DNA from: Spirosoma sp. SC4-14
GTDB taxonomy: Bacteria; Bacteroidota; Bacteroidia; Cytophagales; Spirosomataceae
Assembly: GCF_037201965.1 (NCBI RefSeq)
Contig: NZ_CP147518.1
Coordinates: 5,883,001-5,947,000 of the forward strand
Reading direction: 5' to 3'
Length of the DNA: 64,000 nucleotides
Shown here: positions 1-7,633 of the stretch, piece by piece
Numbering within the stretch: position 1 is the first letter of the stretch
Layout of the letters: each line of letters opens with the position of its first letter
The notes under the pieces: generated by a model
The model's database searches: none
Seen by the model: the letters and a program-made list of their open reading frames with translations, nothing else
What the model was told of the DNA's origin: nothing
Position numbers and translations under genes: made by a program

Positions 1-175
1 TGTGCAAGTCGACTAAAGCAATATCGGGCAGAGGCCCACGTGCTAATTGTTCCAGCAAATCGCGGCCATTTTCAGCGATATACAGCACTTCATAATCATC
101 TAATTTATTGATCAGATCGGCCAACGCTTCAGCCATCAGATGATGATCGTCGGTAATGGCAATAGAGGTGGGCAT
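1..175 (-). CDS. Response regulator, receiver domain (partial, cut by window edge)
   Basis: The 58 visible N-terminal residues form the first half of a CheY-like receiver domain. They show the acidic pair in ITDDHHLMAEAL and the likely phospho-acceptor Asp in IALVDLH at the very edge. The start is ATG at 175, reading MPTSIAITDD. The gene lies 94 bases downstream of a NarX/DegS-type histidine kinase in the same direction, so it is most likely its NarL/LuxR-type partner. The DNA-binding output domain is outside the window, so that class is inferred from the kinase type and not seen. Confidence 0.85.
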   Translation of the reverse strand, partial: MPTSIAITDDHHLMAEALADLINKLDDYEVLYIAENGRDLLEQLARGPLPDIALVDLH

Positions 176-269
176 AACTAATGGCTGTAGAAGGGTGAAC
201 TCAATTGAAAAGTACGCCCTTATCCCATTGCGCACAATAGCCAGTTATTTGTTTTTTTTATATGGCCAT

Positions 270-1088
270 TTATTCGTTGAATACCTCCGTTTGGTAGCGT
301 GCTAATTTAATTTCGATTCGGGAACCTTTACCTGGCAGACTAGAAATGCTACAGGTTCCCTTTAGCAAGCTAATTCGGCGGTTCAGGTTTGTTAAACCGG
401 CTCCCGACTCATCTACTGACCTGGCCATTACTTTCTCTAAATCAAACCCTTGGCCGTCGTCGGCAATCGTCAGGCAAAATACATCCGATCTATAATCCAC
501 GTCAACAACCAGTTTATGAGCACGGGCATGTTTGAGCGCATTGTTTAGCAGCTCCTGGGCCATTCGAAGCAGAACAATTTCGATTTTTTCGCCTAACGGA
601 TAAGGTTCGCCCTGAATGGTCAGGGATGTTTGCATGCGGGCAATCCGCTGAATACGATCGAGTTCGAGTTTTAAACTGGAGAGCAGGCCAAAGCGTCGAA
701 CCGTGTCGTGATCGAGTGTTTTTCCTAGTGTACGAACATCGTCAATAATTGTTTTGACCAATTCACGAACCTGATTAACAGAGCGTTGCGCATCGTTGCC
801 GGCCACTTCATCTTCCAGGGCATTCAGCCGCATAAGTGCCACTGTAAGCAGTTGCCCTATGTTATCGTGAAGATCCTGCCCAACTTGCTGAAGTGTTTGA
901 TTCTGAATTTCGATCTGCGATTGGAGCAATTCCCGCTGATATTCGTTCCTGATTTCTTCTTTCTCACTTAAGTAACGATGATATTGCCGCTGGTGCATCA
1001 ACACAAATAAGATGGGCGCTAACGTTACTAAAAGCAAAAATCCTGTAGCAATAATGACTATCTGAACCTCCCCTGCGAGCTCCTGCAT
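270..1088 (-). CDS. Sensor histidine kinase, NarX/DegS type (HisKA_3 + HATPase_c)
   Basis: Membrane-anchored histidine kinase of about 272 residues. One hydrophobic helix near residues 8-31 is followed by a charged coiled linker, then the HisKA_3 dimerisation helix with phospho-accepting His in VGQDLHDNIGQLL (near residue 74). An HATPase domain follows, with N box ELLNNALKHA, G1 box ADDGQGFD and G2-like GAGLTNLNRRISLL. There is no extracellular sensor domain, so input probably comes through the seven-helix protein encoded just upstream. An alternative start at 1115 adds nine residues; 1088 is preferred because it reads straight into the membrane helix, still overlapping the upstream gene by 31 bases. 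The likely target is the response regulator at 1-175. Confidence 0.85.
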   Translation of the reverse strand: MQELAGEVQIVIIATGFLLLVTLAPILFVLMHQRQYHRYLSEKEEIRNEYQRELLQSQIEIQNQTLQQVGQDLHDNIGQLLTVALMRLNALEDEVAGNDAQRSVNQVRELVKTIIDDVRTLGKTLDHDTVRRFGLLSSLKLELDRIQRIARMQTSLTIQGEPYPLGEKIEIVLLRMAQELLNNALKHARAHKLVVDVDYRSDVFCLTIADDGQGFDLEKVMARSVDESGAGLTNLNRRISLLKGTCSISSLPGKGSRIEIKLARYQTEVFNE

Positions 1089-1711
1089 TGAAATCCGATG
1101 AAAAAGTAAATACACATCACCAGAAAAACTACATTATGAATTCTCCAGATTATGCTAATATCAGCATAATGCCGATTGATTAAGGTATTAAAGGTCAGGA
1201 AAATAAAAAAGTTACTGGCATAGTAAGTAAAGATACCGTTAACAAACCAGAAATCCGGAACATAGAGTATGTTTTCTTTAGGCTGGTTGCCTAGTTGTTT
1301 GGCATAATAAAGCAACCCATATATGGTAATTAATAGCCCTATCAAACCAAATGATATACTGTCGAAGGTAGCCTGAATGGTAGCTGGTTGCACATGATTA
1401 AGCGAGTAAATCTGAAAAATCATGACAATAGACAGGATAATTACTCTCAGGGTAGTAGACGAATAGAGTTTTGCAAAGTAGAGTGAAAGGACAAAGTAGG
1501 ACCACGAAAAATTTAGCGAATAAACAAACAGGTTATCGAACATCAGTTCGTTCAGCAGGTTCGCGTATCCATTAAACATGAATTGTACCCACAGGTAATA
1601 TATGATAAAGTCCTTCTTCCACCGACTCGTCATAACAAAAGCGATGACGAGTAACAGCAGAGGAGGGACTGTATCAAGATAATCGATTGATCTTCGGAAA
1701 ATATACCACAT
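1058..1711 (-). CDS. Seven-transmembrane protein of a signalling operon
   Basis: Integral membrane protein of about 217 residues with roughly seven hydrophobic segments and almost no soluble domain. Examples are PPLLLLVIAFVM, FIIYYLWVQFMF, SYFVLSLYFAKL, VIILSIVMIFQIY, LIGLLITIYGLLYY and FFIFLTFNTLI. ATG at 1711 (MWYIFRRSIDYLD) is chosen over the longer frame starting at 1783, because the extension would run into the upstream small gene. The family is not recognised by name. Its position between a small 71-residue protein and a histidine kinase suggests a receptor or signal-handling role, which is inference. Confidence 0.7.
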   Translation of the reverse strand: MWYIFRRSIDYLDTVPPLLLLVIAFVMTSRWKKDFIIYYLWVQFMFNGYANLLNELMFDNLFVYSLNFSWSYFVLSLYFAKLYSSTTLRVIILSIVMIFQIYSLNHVQPATIQATFDSISFGLIGLLITIYGLLYYAKQLGNQPKENILYVPDFWFVNGIFTYYASNFFIFLTFNTLINRHYADISIIWRIHNVVFLVMCIYFFIGFQCRSSQGRFR

Positions 1712-1755
1712 TTCAGGCTGAAACAGGGACGTTAATATGTATTGGCAACGGGCAC

Positions 1756-1971
1756 TTACCCACAACCGGGTGGTCTTGGGCAACCATTGACTTCATCATC
1801 CGTTAGTTTCTGACCAGCCATGTCTTCACAAAAAGCGATGACACGTGCCGGAAATGTTTTGTTTTGTCCCGGATCAAATACCAACTGAACAACAACATTC
1901 CCGCTGTCGGGACCCGGATCATTGTTGACCAGTTCTTTCAGGTCGTTTTTGTTAAATACAAATTCTAACAT
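1756..1971 (-). CDS. Small 71-residue protein with C-terminal Cys-Pro motif, first gene of a two-component operon
   Basis: Short acidic protein starting MLEFVFNKNDLKEL and ending in NGCPRPPGCG, so two Cys bracket a Pro-rich loop at the extreme C terminus. It has no signal peptide or membrane segment. It is the promoter-proximal gene before the seven-helix protein, histidine kinase and response regulator, 44 bases ahead of the next start. It may be a precursor of a signalling or modified peptide, or simply an uncharacterised small protein. That the frame is coding is supported by its position between a promoter-like site and an operon; its function is not known. Confidence 0.6.
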   Translation of the reverse strand: MLEFVFNKNDLKELVNNDPGPDSGNVVVQLVFDPGQNKTFPARVIAFCEDMAGQKLTDDEVNGCPRPPGCG

Positions 1972-2065
1972 AGTAGTCTGGTATGAAAAGAGGGTAAGTA
2001 TTGATCCAAACTACACGCTAGTGCTGCAATTAAAAAGGGTATTTTCCCCTGACCACTTCGCAAAC

Positions 2066-2073
2066 CAAAGCTA
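2066..2073 (-). promoter_or_regulatory. Candidate promoter -7 box (TAGCTTTG) for the signalling operon
   Basis: On the minus strand the site reads TAGCTTTG, matching the Bacteroidota -7 consensus TAnnTTTG, about 95 bases before the small-protein start. The upstream element is weak (ATTG, 23 bases away), so this promoter may need an activator. Confidence 0.4.
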
Positions 2074-2105
2074 ATCTACTGTATATCAGCCCTCTGCAAT
2101 TTACA

Positions 2106-2148
2106 ATACGGGAAAATCCCCGTATCAGAAACCGTAAAATTCCCGTAT
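2106..2148. promoter_or_regulatory. Palindrome plus direct repeat, candidate operator
   Basis: ATACGGGAAAATCCCCGTAT (2106-2125) is a near-perfect inverted repeat. Its right half recurs 23 bases later as AAAATTCCCGTAT (2136-2148). The cluster lies just upstream of the predicted -33 region of the signalling operon, a position suited to an activator such as the operon's own response regulator. Regulation is inferred; only the repeats are seen. Confidence 0.45.
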
Positions 2149-2252
2149 GCTTTTGGGCTCATTTCCCATACCTCAAAAGTAAGAAAAGAACCAAATTTGT
2201 ATGGCTGATTTATCCGCATATCCACTCCAAGGAACTAACCACAGGATCGTTT

Positions 2253-2280
2253 CGCCGGGCACTTGCCCGGCGATTTTTTT
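2253..2280 (+). terminator. Strong intrinsic terminator with no plus-strand gene upstream
   Basis: The stem CGCCGGGC / GCCCGGCG with a four-base loop is followed by ATTTTTTTT. No plus-strand gene ends before it. It therefore either terminates a short untranslated RNA from the 2150-2250 region or is a leader element of the FAS1 gene downstream. Confidence 0.65.
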
Positions 2281-2390
2281 TGCAAAGATCTAGCTTGACA
2301 ATCAAACACTTACCCTTAGGGAGCATTTTTCTTAAGTAAATTTCCGGCTTCTGTAAATCCAAACTCAGCACTGCCAGCGTAAGTTCTTTT

Positions 2391-2407
2391 GTGTTGATCG
2401 ATCACAC
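2391..2407. promoter_or_regulatory. CRP/FNR-like palindromic site upstream of the FAS1 gene
   Basis: The sequence GTGTTGATCGATCACAC contains the perfect core TGATCGATCA and GTG/CAC outer arms. It lies about 45 bases before the FAS1 start. It resembles CRP/FNR-family half-site spacing only loosely, so this is a weak call. Confidence 0.25.
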
Positions 2408-2450
2408 AAACCATTCAATTTCAATCATTTATTTCATTTGAACTTACGAC

Positions 2451-3005
2451 ATGAAAACGTTCAAACTTTTTTTTTCGCTACTTATTTTGTTGATGATCGG
2501 TCAACGTTCATTTGCTCAGGAGAAAACGGTAACTGTTGGTGGAGCTCCTATGTATCCATCAAAGAATATTATTGAGAATGCCGTAAACTCCAAAGATCAC
2601 ACTACGCTTGTGGCAGCCGTCAAGGCTGCGGGGCTGGTCGAAACGTTGTCGGGCCCAGGTCCCTTCACAGTATTTGCGCCTACGAACAAAGCCTTTGACA
2701 AACTCCCAAAAGGTACTGTTGAAACGCTGGTAAAGCCCGAAAACAAAGCTACACTGACCGGTATCTTAACGTACCACGTTGTATCGGGTAAAATGAGTGC
2801 CGAAGACCTGATGAAAGCCATTAAAGATGGCGGTGGAAAAGCAACACTCACTACGGTTGCCGGTGGTACGTTGACAGCGATGCAAAAAGGCAAAAAAATT
2901 GAATTGACTGACGCCAAAGGTGACGTAGCAACGGTTACAATCCCGGATGTTTTCCAGTCCAATGGTGTCATTCACGTAATCGATACGGTGCTATTGCCAA
3001 ACTAA
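2451..3005 (+). CDS. Secreted fasciclin (FAS1) domain protein
   Basis: Protein of 184 residues with a clear signal peptide (MKTFKLFFSLLILLMIG... ending SFAQ, about 23 residues) and a single FAS1 domain. The H1 motif is seen in GPFTVFAPTNKAFDKLP, the YH motif in LTYHVVSGKM, and the H2-like end in VIHVIDTVLLP. FAS1 domains are adhesion or ligand-binding modules on the cell surface or in the periplasm; the ligand here is unknown. The gene is monocistronic, with a long upstream region (a terminator-like hairpin and a palindrome) and a hairpin directly after it. Confidence 0.9.
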   Translation: MKTFKLFFSLLILLMIGQRSFAQEKTVTVGGAPMYPSKNIIENAVNSKDHTTLVAAVKAAGLVETLSGPGPFTVFAPTNKAFDKLPKGTVETLVKPENKATLTGILTYHVVSGKMSAEDLMKAIKDGGGKATLTTVAGGTLTAMQKGKKIELTDAKGDVATVTIPDVFQSNGVIHVIDTVLLPN

Positions 3006-3017
3006 TAGCCTGGAAAG

Positions 3018-3052
3018 CAATCGGCCTGGGGAATAATTCTCCAGGCCGATTG
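3018..3052. terminator. Bidirectional terminator between FAS1 gene and metH
   Basis: A perfect 12-base stem CAATCGGCCTGG / CCAGGCCGATTG with an 11-base loop lies between two convergent genes. It is followed by a modest T-rich stretch on the plus strand. Confidence 0.7.
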
Positions 3053-3077
3053 TTAAATGTTGGGCAAGCATTCTCGA

Positions 3078-6000
3078 TTACGCATCATAGCTCAGCACCG
3101 GCGCCAGCCAACGTTCAATTTCTTCAACTGGCATATTTTTCCGTAGCGCATAGTCGAACACCTGATCTTTGTTGATCTTACCAACAGCAAAATACTTCGA
3201 CTCAGGGTGCGAAAAGTAAAAACCGCTCACCGACGAAGCCGGATACATCGCATAACTTTCGGTAAGCTCGATGCCGATCTTGTTAGCATCGAGCAAGTCA
3301 AACAAGGTTCCTTTTTCGGTATGATCGGGACAGGCCGGATAACCCGGTGCCGGACGGATTCCCTGATAGGTTTCTTTGATCAGTTCGTCGTTTGTGAATT
3401 TCTCACCAGTAGCATAGGGCCAAAACTCCGTCCGAACCCGCTCATGCATCCGTTCGGCAAATGCTTCGGCCAGCCGGTCGGCAAGGGCTTTCACCATAAT
3501 GCTGTTATAATCGTCGTGCTCGCGTTCGTATTTATCGAGCAAGGCCTCAATACCAATACCAGCCGTTACGGCAAAGCCGCCAATGTAGTCCTCCCGACCA
3601 CTCTCCAGAGGAGCAACGAAATCGGAAAGGCAAAAATTAGGCAGTCCGGGTGCTTTCTGGTTCTGTTGCCGCAGGAAGTGAAGTACGGTTTTGGTATCAT
3701 AAATCAACTCTCCGGCCGGACTTACTACCGTCTGCGACTGGGCACGGCTAATCTTATATTCGATGTGCCGGTGCGATCCGTGCCGTTCGCACGGAATATC
3801 CCGAATCTGCTCTTCAAACTCGTGCAGAATCACATCATCGTCGGCCGAATTAGCCGGATAAAACCCAACTACGGCTTTTGCCTGCAACAATTTTTTATCA
3901 ACGATTTCCCCTAAAAGCCGGTTAGCATCGTCGAACAACTGACGTGCTTCTTTACCAACAGTAGCATCCTCAAAAATAGCCGGATACTTACCATGCAACT
4001 GCCAGGTTTGGAAGAAAGGGGTCCAGTCGATATAGTTCACCAGTTCGGCAATGGAATAATCATCGAAATAGCGATTCCCCAGAAAAGCAGGTTTGGTAGG
4101 CTCAAAATTGCTCCAGTCTATCGGCGTACGGTTATTCCGTGCTTTTTCGATAGTCAGACTGGCTTTTTCCTGACGCCGACGGGCGTGGTCTTCACGTAAT
4201 TTGGCGTATTCGGTCTTAATGCTTTCGAAAATCTCCTGACGTGTTGCCTGTTGTTCACTTATTAGCCGACCAGCTACCGGCACACTCCGGCTCGCATCGA
4301 GCACGTGAATAACGGGGCCCGAATAATGCGGATCGATCTTAACAGCCGTGTGCGTCCGGGAGGTAGTGGCACCACCGATCAGCAGCGGTAGCTTGAACCC
4401 CTGCCGCTCCATTTCTTTGGCTACACTCACCATTTCGTCGAGCGATGGCGTAATCAAACCGCTCAGCCCAATAATATCGACATTGTGTTTACGGGCTTCG
4501 TCCAGAATTTTCTGGGTTGGCACCATCACGCCCAGGTCAATAACTTCGTAGTTGTTACAGCCCAGCACAACCCCAACGATATTTTTACCAATATCGTGAA
4601 CGTCGCCCTTCACCGTAGCCAGCAGAATTTTCCCGGCTGGCCCCCCAGCCCCCAAAGAGGGAGCATTTAGCTCACCCAGGATTCTGTCGAGAATTGCCTC
4701 TAATTGGTTGGTAACCTCATAATTTGTAACTCGAATTACCCGAAATCCTTCCTTATTTAACCACTGGGTTCTTTCTGCATCGGAAACCTGATGATCGGGA
4801 AGTTGATGAATCAATCCATCAACTTCAACAATAAGGTTCTGAGCCAGACATATGAAATCGGCAATATATGGGCCGACAATATGCTGTCTGCGGAATTTAT
4901 ATCCTTCCAACTTTTTCCCACTAAGGGCATTCCACAGAATATCTTCTGCTTGTGTCGGCAATTTCCGATTGTTTAATACAAACTCTTTCAGCAATCCATA
5001 AAGAATTGGATCGGCCGTTTGGTAATGATAAGCCCCCTTTGGGGGTTTGGGGGCTTTCTCCGCTTCAATAAATGGGGTGAGATAGGCAACCGCTTTTTTC
5101 ATGACCCGTGCCGATTTCACAACCTGCGGCAGAAACATTTTTCCTTCGCCAAACAGATCGCCAACTACGTTCATGCCATCCATCAGCGGCCCTTCGATCA
5201 CGTGCAGTGGGCGTTCGACCTGAAGCCGGATTTCCTCAACGTCCTGATCGATATAATCAGTAATTCCCTTGATGAGCGCATATTTTAGCCGCTCCCGAAC
5301 CGGCTCGTTTCGCCAGCTTTCGTCCTGAACCACCGCCTTGCCTTTTGCCTTAACGGTTTCGGCAAACTCAACCAATCGTTCGGTAGCATCGTCGCGACGG
5401 TTAAGTAATACATCCTCACAGCGTTCCAGCAGATCTTTTGGAATGTTGTCATACACCTCCAACTGACCAGCATTCACGATGCCCATATCGAGTCCGGCCC
5501 GAATGGCATGGTACAAAAAGGCCGAGTGCATCGCTTCGCGCACCACATCGTTTCCCCGAAAGCTGAACGATATATTCGAAACACCACCACTCACTTTGGC
5601 CAGCGGCAGGTTTTCTTTGATCCAGCGGGTAGCGTTAATGAAATCGACCGCATAATTGTTGTGCTCGTCAATACCAGTAGCCACAGTCAGAATATTCGGA
5701 TCGAAAATAATATCCTGCGGAGCAAAGTTAACTTTGTCGACCAGAATCCGGTAGGCCCGTTCGCAAATCTCAATCCGTCGCTCATAACTATCGGCCTGGC
5801 CGTTCTCATCGAAAGCCATCACAACCGTAGCCGCTCCGTATCGTTTAATAAGTCGGGCGCGTTCAATAAACGCTTCTTCTCCTTCTTTCAACGAAATGGA
5901 GTTAACAATTGCTTTACCCTGTACGCACTTCAGCCCTGCTTCAATAACCTCCCATTTCGATGAGTCGATCATGATTGGTACGCGGGCAATATCGGGTTCC

Positions 6001-7256
6001 GACGCAATCAGGTTGAGGAAGGTAGTCATGGCTTCGACCGAATCGAGCATCCCTTCGTCCATATTGACGTCGATAACCTGCGCCCCTCCTTCAACCTGGC
6101 CACGGGCAATACTCAGGGCCTCGTCGTAATTGCCTTCCTTAATGAGCCGGGCAAACTTCTTCGAGCCAGTTACGTTGGTCCGCTCGCCAATGTTCAGAAA
6201 GTTGGTTTGTTCCGTAATTTTCAGCGGTTCCAGACCACTTAGTTTCTGGTAGGGGTCGGGCTTAGGTAATGGCCGGGGCCGGTATTTTGCGGCAGCCTGC
6301 GCAATAGCCTGGATATGATCGGGCGTGGAGCCACAGCAGCCGCCAACAATATTGACGAACCCATCGCGAATAAAGCCTTCGACCTGAGCCGCCATACTCT
6401 CGGGCGTTTCGTCATACTCACCAAATTCGTTGGGCAAACCTGCGTTAGGATAAGCCGATGTAAAAAATGGAGCTTCTTTGGCGAGTGTCTGAATATAGGG
6501 CCGCATCAGTTCGGCACCAAGCGCACAGTTCAGGCCAACACTTAACAACGGCAGGTGCGATACCGAATACAAAAAGGCTTCGGTAGTTTGCCCCGACAAT
6601 GTTCGGCCCGACGCATCGGTAATAGTACCCGACACCATGATGGGTAGTGGCTCTTTCCCTTTATCGACAAAATACCTGTCAATGGCAAACAAAGCTGCTT
6701 TGGCATTGAGTGTATCGAAAATGGTTTCGACCAGCAACAGGTCGGCTCCTCCCTCAACCAGGCCGCTAACCTGCTCATAATAGGCATCTACCAGTTCGTC
6801 GAACGTTACGGCGCGGTAGCCCGGATTGTTTACATCCGGCGAGAGCGAGGCTGTTCGGTTAGTTGGGCCCATAGCACCGGCAACAAACCGTGGTTTTTCG
6901 GGCTCCCGGCTAGTCACTTGCTGCGCTACCTCTTTCGCAATACGGGCCGATTCGTAGTTCAGTTCATAGGCCAGCGCTTCCATATGATAATCGGCCATGG
7001 CGATGGAAGTGCCGCTGAAGGTATTGGTTTCGATAATATCGGCCCCTGCTTCCAGATACTGTTTATGAATTTCCTGAATGATCTGCGGTTTCGTAATCGA
7101 GAGCAAATCATTATTTCCTTTTACATCGTGTGTATAGTCTTTAAAACGCTCACCCCGATAATCGGCCTCAGTGAGGTTATAGCGCTGAATCATTGTTCCC
7201 ATGGCACCGTCGAGAACAAGAATCCGCTTTTGTAGAAGCTCAGTAAGTAGTGTCAA
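3078..7256 (-). CDS. metH: Cobalamin-dependent methionine synthase MetH with in-frame DUF559 insertion
   Basis: Transfers the methyl group of methyltetrahydrofolate to homocysteine through cobalamin. Domains in order: homocysteine/zinc domain (residues about 1-330, Cys in VGGCCGSTPDH); pterin domain (about 345-620, starting NIGERTNVTGSKKF); cobalamin cap (about 640-734); cobalamin-binding domain with axial His in GDVHDIGKNIVG; and the C-terminal SAM-dependent activation domain. At 1392 residues it is about 150 longer than typical MetH (E. coli 1227). The excess is residues about 735-872, a DUF559 nuclease-like domain inserted exactly in the linker between cap and Rossmann cobalamin domains, with the frame kept. 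Expression is under a SAM-I riboswitch just upstream. All core motifs are intact, so activity is plausible despite the insertion. Confidence 0.97.
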   Translation of the reverse strand: MTLLTELLQKRILVLDGAMGTMIQRYNLTEADYRGERFKDYTHDVKGNNDLLSITKPQIIQEIHKQYLEAGADIIETNTFSGTSIAMADYHMEALAYELNYESARIAKEVAQQVTSREPEKPRFVAGAMGPTNRTASLSPDVNNPGYRAVTFDELVDAYYEQVSGLVEGGADLLLVETIFDTLNAKAALFAIDRYFVDKGKEPLPIMVSGTITDASGRTLSGQTTEAFLYSVSHLPLLSVGLNCALGAELMRPYIQTLAKEAPFFTSAYPNAGLPNEFGEYDETPESMAAQVEGFIRDGFVNIVGGCCGSTPDHIQAIAQAAAKYRPRPLPKPDPYQKLSGLEPLKITEQTNFLNIGERTNVTGSKKFARLIKEGNYDEALSIARGQVEGGAQVIDVNMDEGMLDSVEAMTTFLNLIASEPDIARVPIMIDSSKWEVIEAGLKCVQGKAIVNSISLKEGEEAFIERARLIKRYGAATVVMAFDENGQADSYERRIEICERAYRILVDKVNFAPQDIIFDPNILTVATGIDEHNNYAVDFINATRWIKENLPLAKVSGGVSNISFSFRGNDVVREAMHSAFLYHAIRAGLDMGIVNAGQLEVYDNIPKDLLERCEDVLLNRRDDATERLVEFAETVKAKGKAVVQDESWRNEPVRERLKYALIKGITDYIDQDVEEIRLQVERPLHVIEGPLMDGMNVVGDLFGEGKMFLPQVVKSARVMKKAVAYLTPFIEAEKAPKPPKGAYHYQTADPILYGLLKEFVLNNRKLPTQAEDILWNALSGKKLEGYKFRRQHIVGPYIADFICLAQNLIVEVDGLIHQLPDHQVSDAERTQWLNKEGFRVIRVTNYEVTNQLEAILDRILGELNAPSLGAGGPAGKILLATVKGDVHDIGKNIVGVVLGCNNYEVIDLGVMVPTQKILDEARKHNVDIIGLSGLITPSLDEMVSVAKEMERQGFKLPLLIGGATTSRTHTAVKIDPHYSGPVIHVLDASRSVPVAGRLISEQQATRQEIFESIKTEYAKLREDHARRRQEKASLTIEKARNNRTPIDWSNFEPTKPAFLGNRYFDDYSIAELVNYIDWTPFFQTWQLHGKYPAIFEDATVGKEARQLFDDANRLLGEIVDKKLLQAKAVVGFYPANSADDDVILHEFEEQIRDIPCERHGSHRHIEYKISRAQSQTVVSPAGELIYDTKTVLHFLRQQNQKAPGLPNFCLSDFVAPLESGREDYIGGFAVTAGIGIEALLDKYEREHDDYNSIMVKALADRLAEAFAERMHERVRTEFWPYATGEKFTNDELIKETYQGIRPAPGYPACPDHTEKGTLFDLLDANKIGIELTESYAMYPASSVSGFYFSHPESKYFAVGKINKDQVFDYALRKNMPVEEIERWLAPVLSYDA
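4640..5054 (-). mobile_element. DUF559 element inserted in frame in metH, bounded by C/G-rich inverted repeats
   Basis: An insert of about 415 bases encodes about 138 residues whose core resembles stand-alone DUF559 (Vsr/restriction-endonuclease-fold) proteins. Core pieces are LPTQAEDILWNALSGKKLEG, YKFRRQHIVGPYIADF, LIVEVDGLIHQ and GFRVIRVTNYEV. Both ends carry related C-runs in inverted orientation: GCCCCCCAGCCCCCAAAG at 4640 and, on the other strand, GCCCCCAAACCCCCAAAG reading in from 5054. Native MetH sequence resumes at once on either side (IEAEK before, GKILLATVKG after). No intein splicing residues are seen. Dispersed Bacteroidota elements of this type between genes are known to me only as an impression; the insertion itself is read directly. 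Confidence 0.8.
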
Positions 7257-7366
7257 GCGATATAAAATTTACAGCATATAGTCTAACCAGACTACCGTCT
7301 ATGTAAGTACTCATTCGTCAAAAAGAGAGGCTTATCAGATACAGGCGAAGGAAGCAGTGATGCTAA

Positions 7367-7477
7367 CTTATCTGTCCCCAAACCAGTGGGGTGGAATGCG
7401 GCACCATTTCCACTTTTTCTTAAGTGGCTGGTTGCCAAGACATCGTAGGGTCCAGTCCCTCCGTCTTTCTTGATAAG
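7367..7477 (-). ncRNA. SAM-I (S-box) riboswitch upstream of metH
   Basis: On the minus strand the leader begins CTTATCAAGAAAGACGGAGG and continues with GACTGGACCC, the conserved GGCAACC, GGTGCCGCATTCC and a closing GACAGATAAG. P1 is formed by CTTATC / GATAAG. These match the SAM-I aptamer core, including kink-turn and pseudoknot segments. About 40 bases later TATCTGATAAGCCTCTCTTTTT can pair with the 3' strand of P1 (CAGATA with TATCTG) ahead of a T-run, a plausible switching terminator. High SAM would thus switch off metH. Confidence 0.92.
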
Positions 7478-7485
7478 CAATCAGG

Positions 7486-7517
7486 CAAAGATACAGATTC
7501 TAACCATTGTCGCCAAA
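7486..7517 (-). promoter_or_regulatory. Promoter of the metH riboswitch transcript
   Basis: On the minus strand TTTG (7514-7517) and TATCTTTG (7486-7493) are separated by 20 bases, matching the Bacteroidota primary sigma consensus. The predicted transcription start falls at about 7480, right at the 5' end of the riboswitch. Confidence 0.8.
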
Positions 7518-7524
7518 AATACGT

Positions 7525-7532
7525 TACTTTTG
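7525..7532 (+). promoter_or_regulatory. Candidate -7 box TACTTTTG for the ppx/gppA-like gene
   Basis: TACTTTTG fits TAnnTTTG, about 100 bases ahead of the start at 7634. No good -33 TTTG is seen at the usual spacing. It is divergent from, and nearly touching, the metH promoter. Confidence 0.4.
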
Positions 7533-7633
7533 GACGAAAGAGAAAACAGGTGAAGACCTAAAACCGCAACTCCTAAACGGATGAATCTCGCATTCATTTA
7601 ACCTGCTGCTCTTTCAATCTGTCTTATTTTGTC

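Noticed and set aside
4640..5054. Intein in metH
   Set aside because: The inserted segment has DUF559 features but no intein N-terminal Cys/Ser, block B TxxH or C-terminal His-Asn followed by Cys/Ser/Thr. The insertion is also not at a catalytic motif, as inteins usually are.
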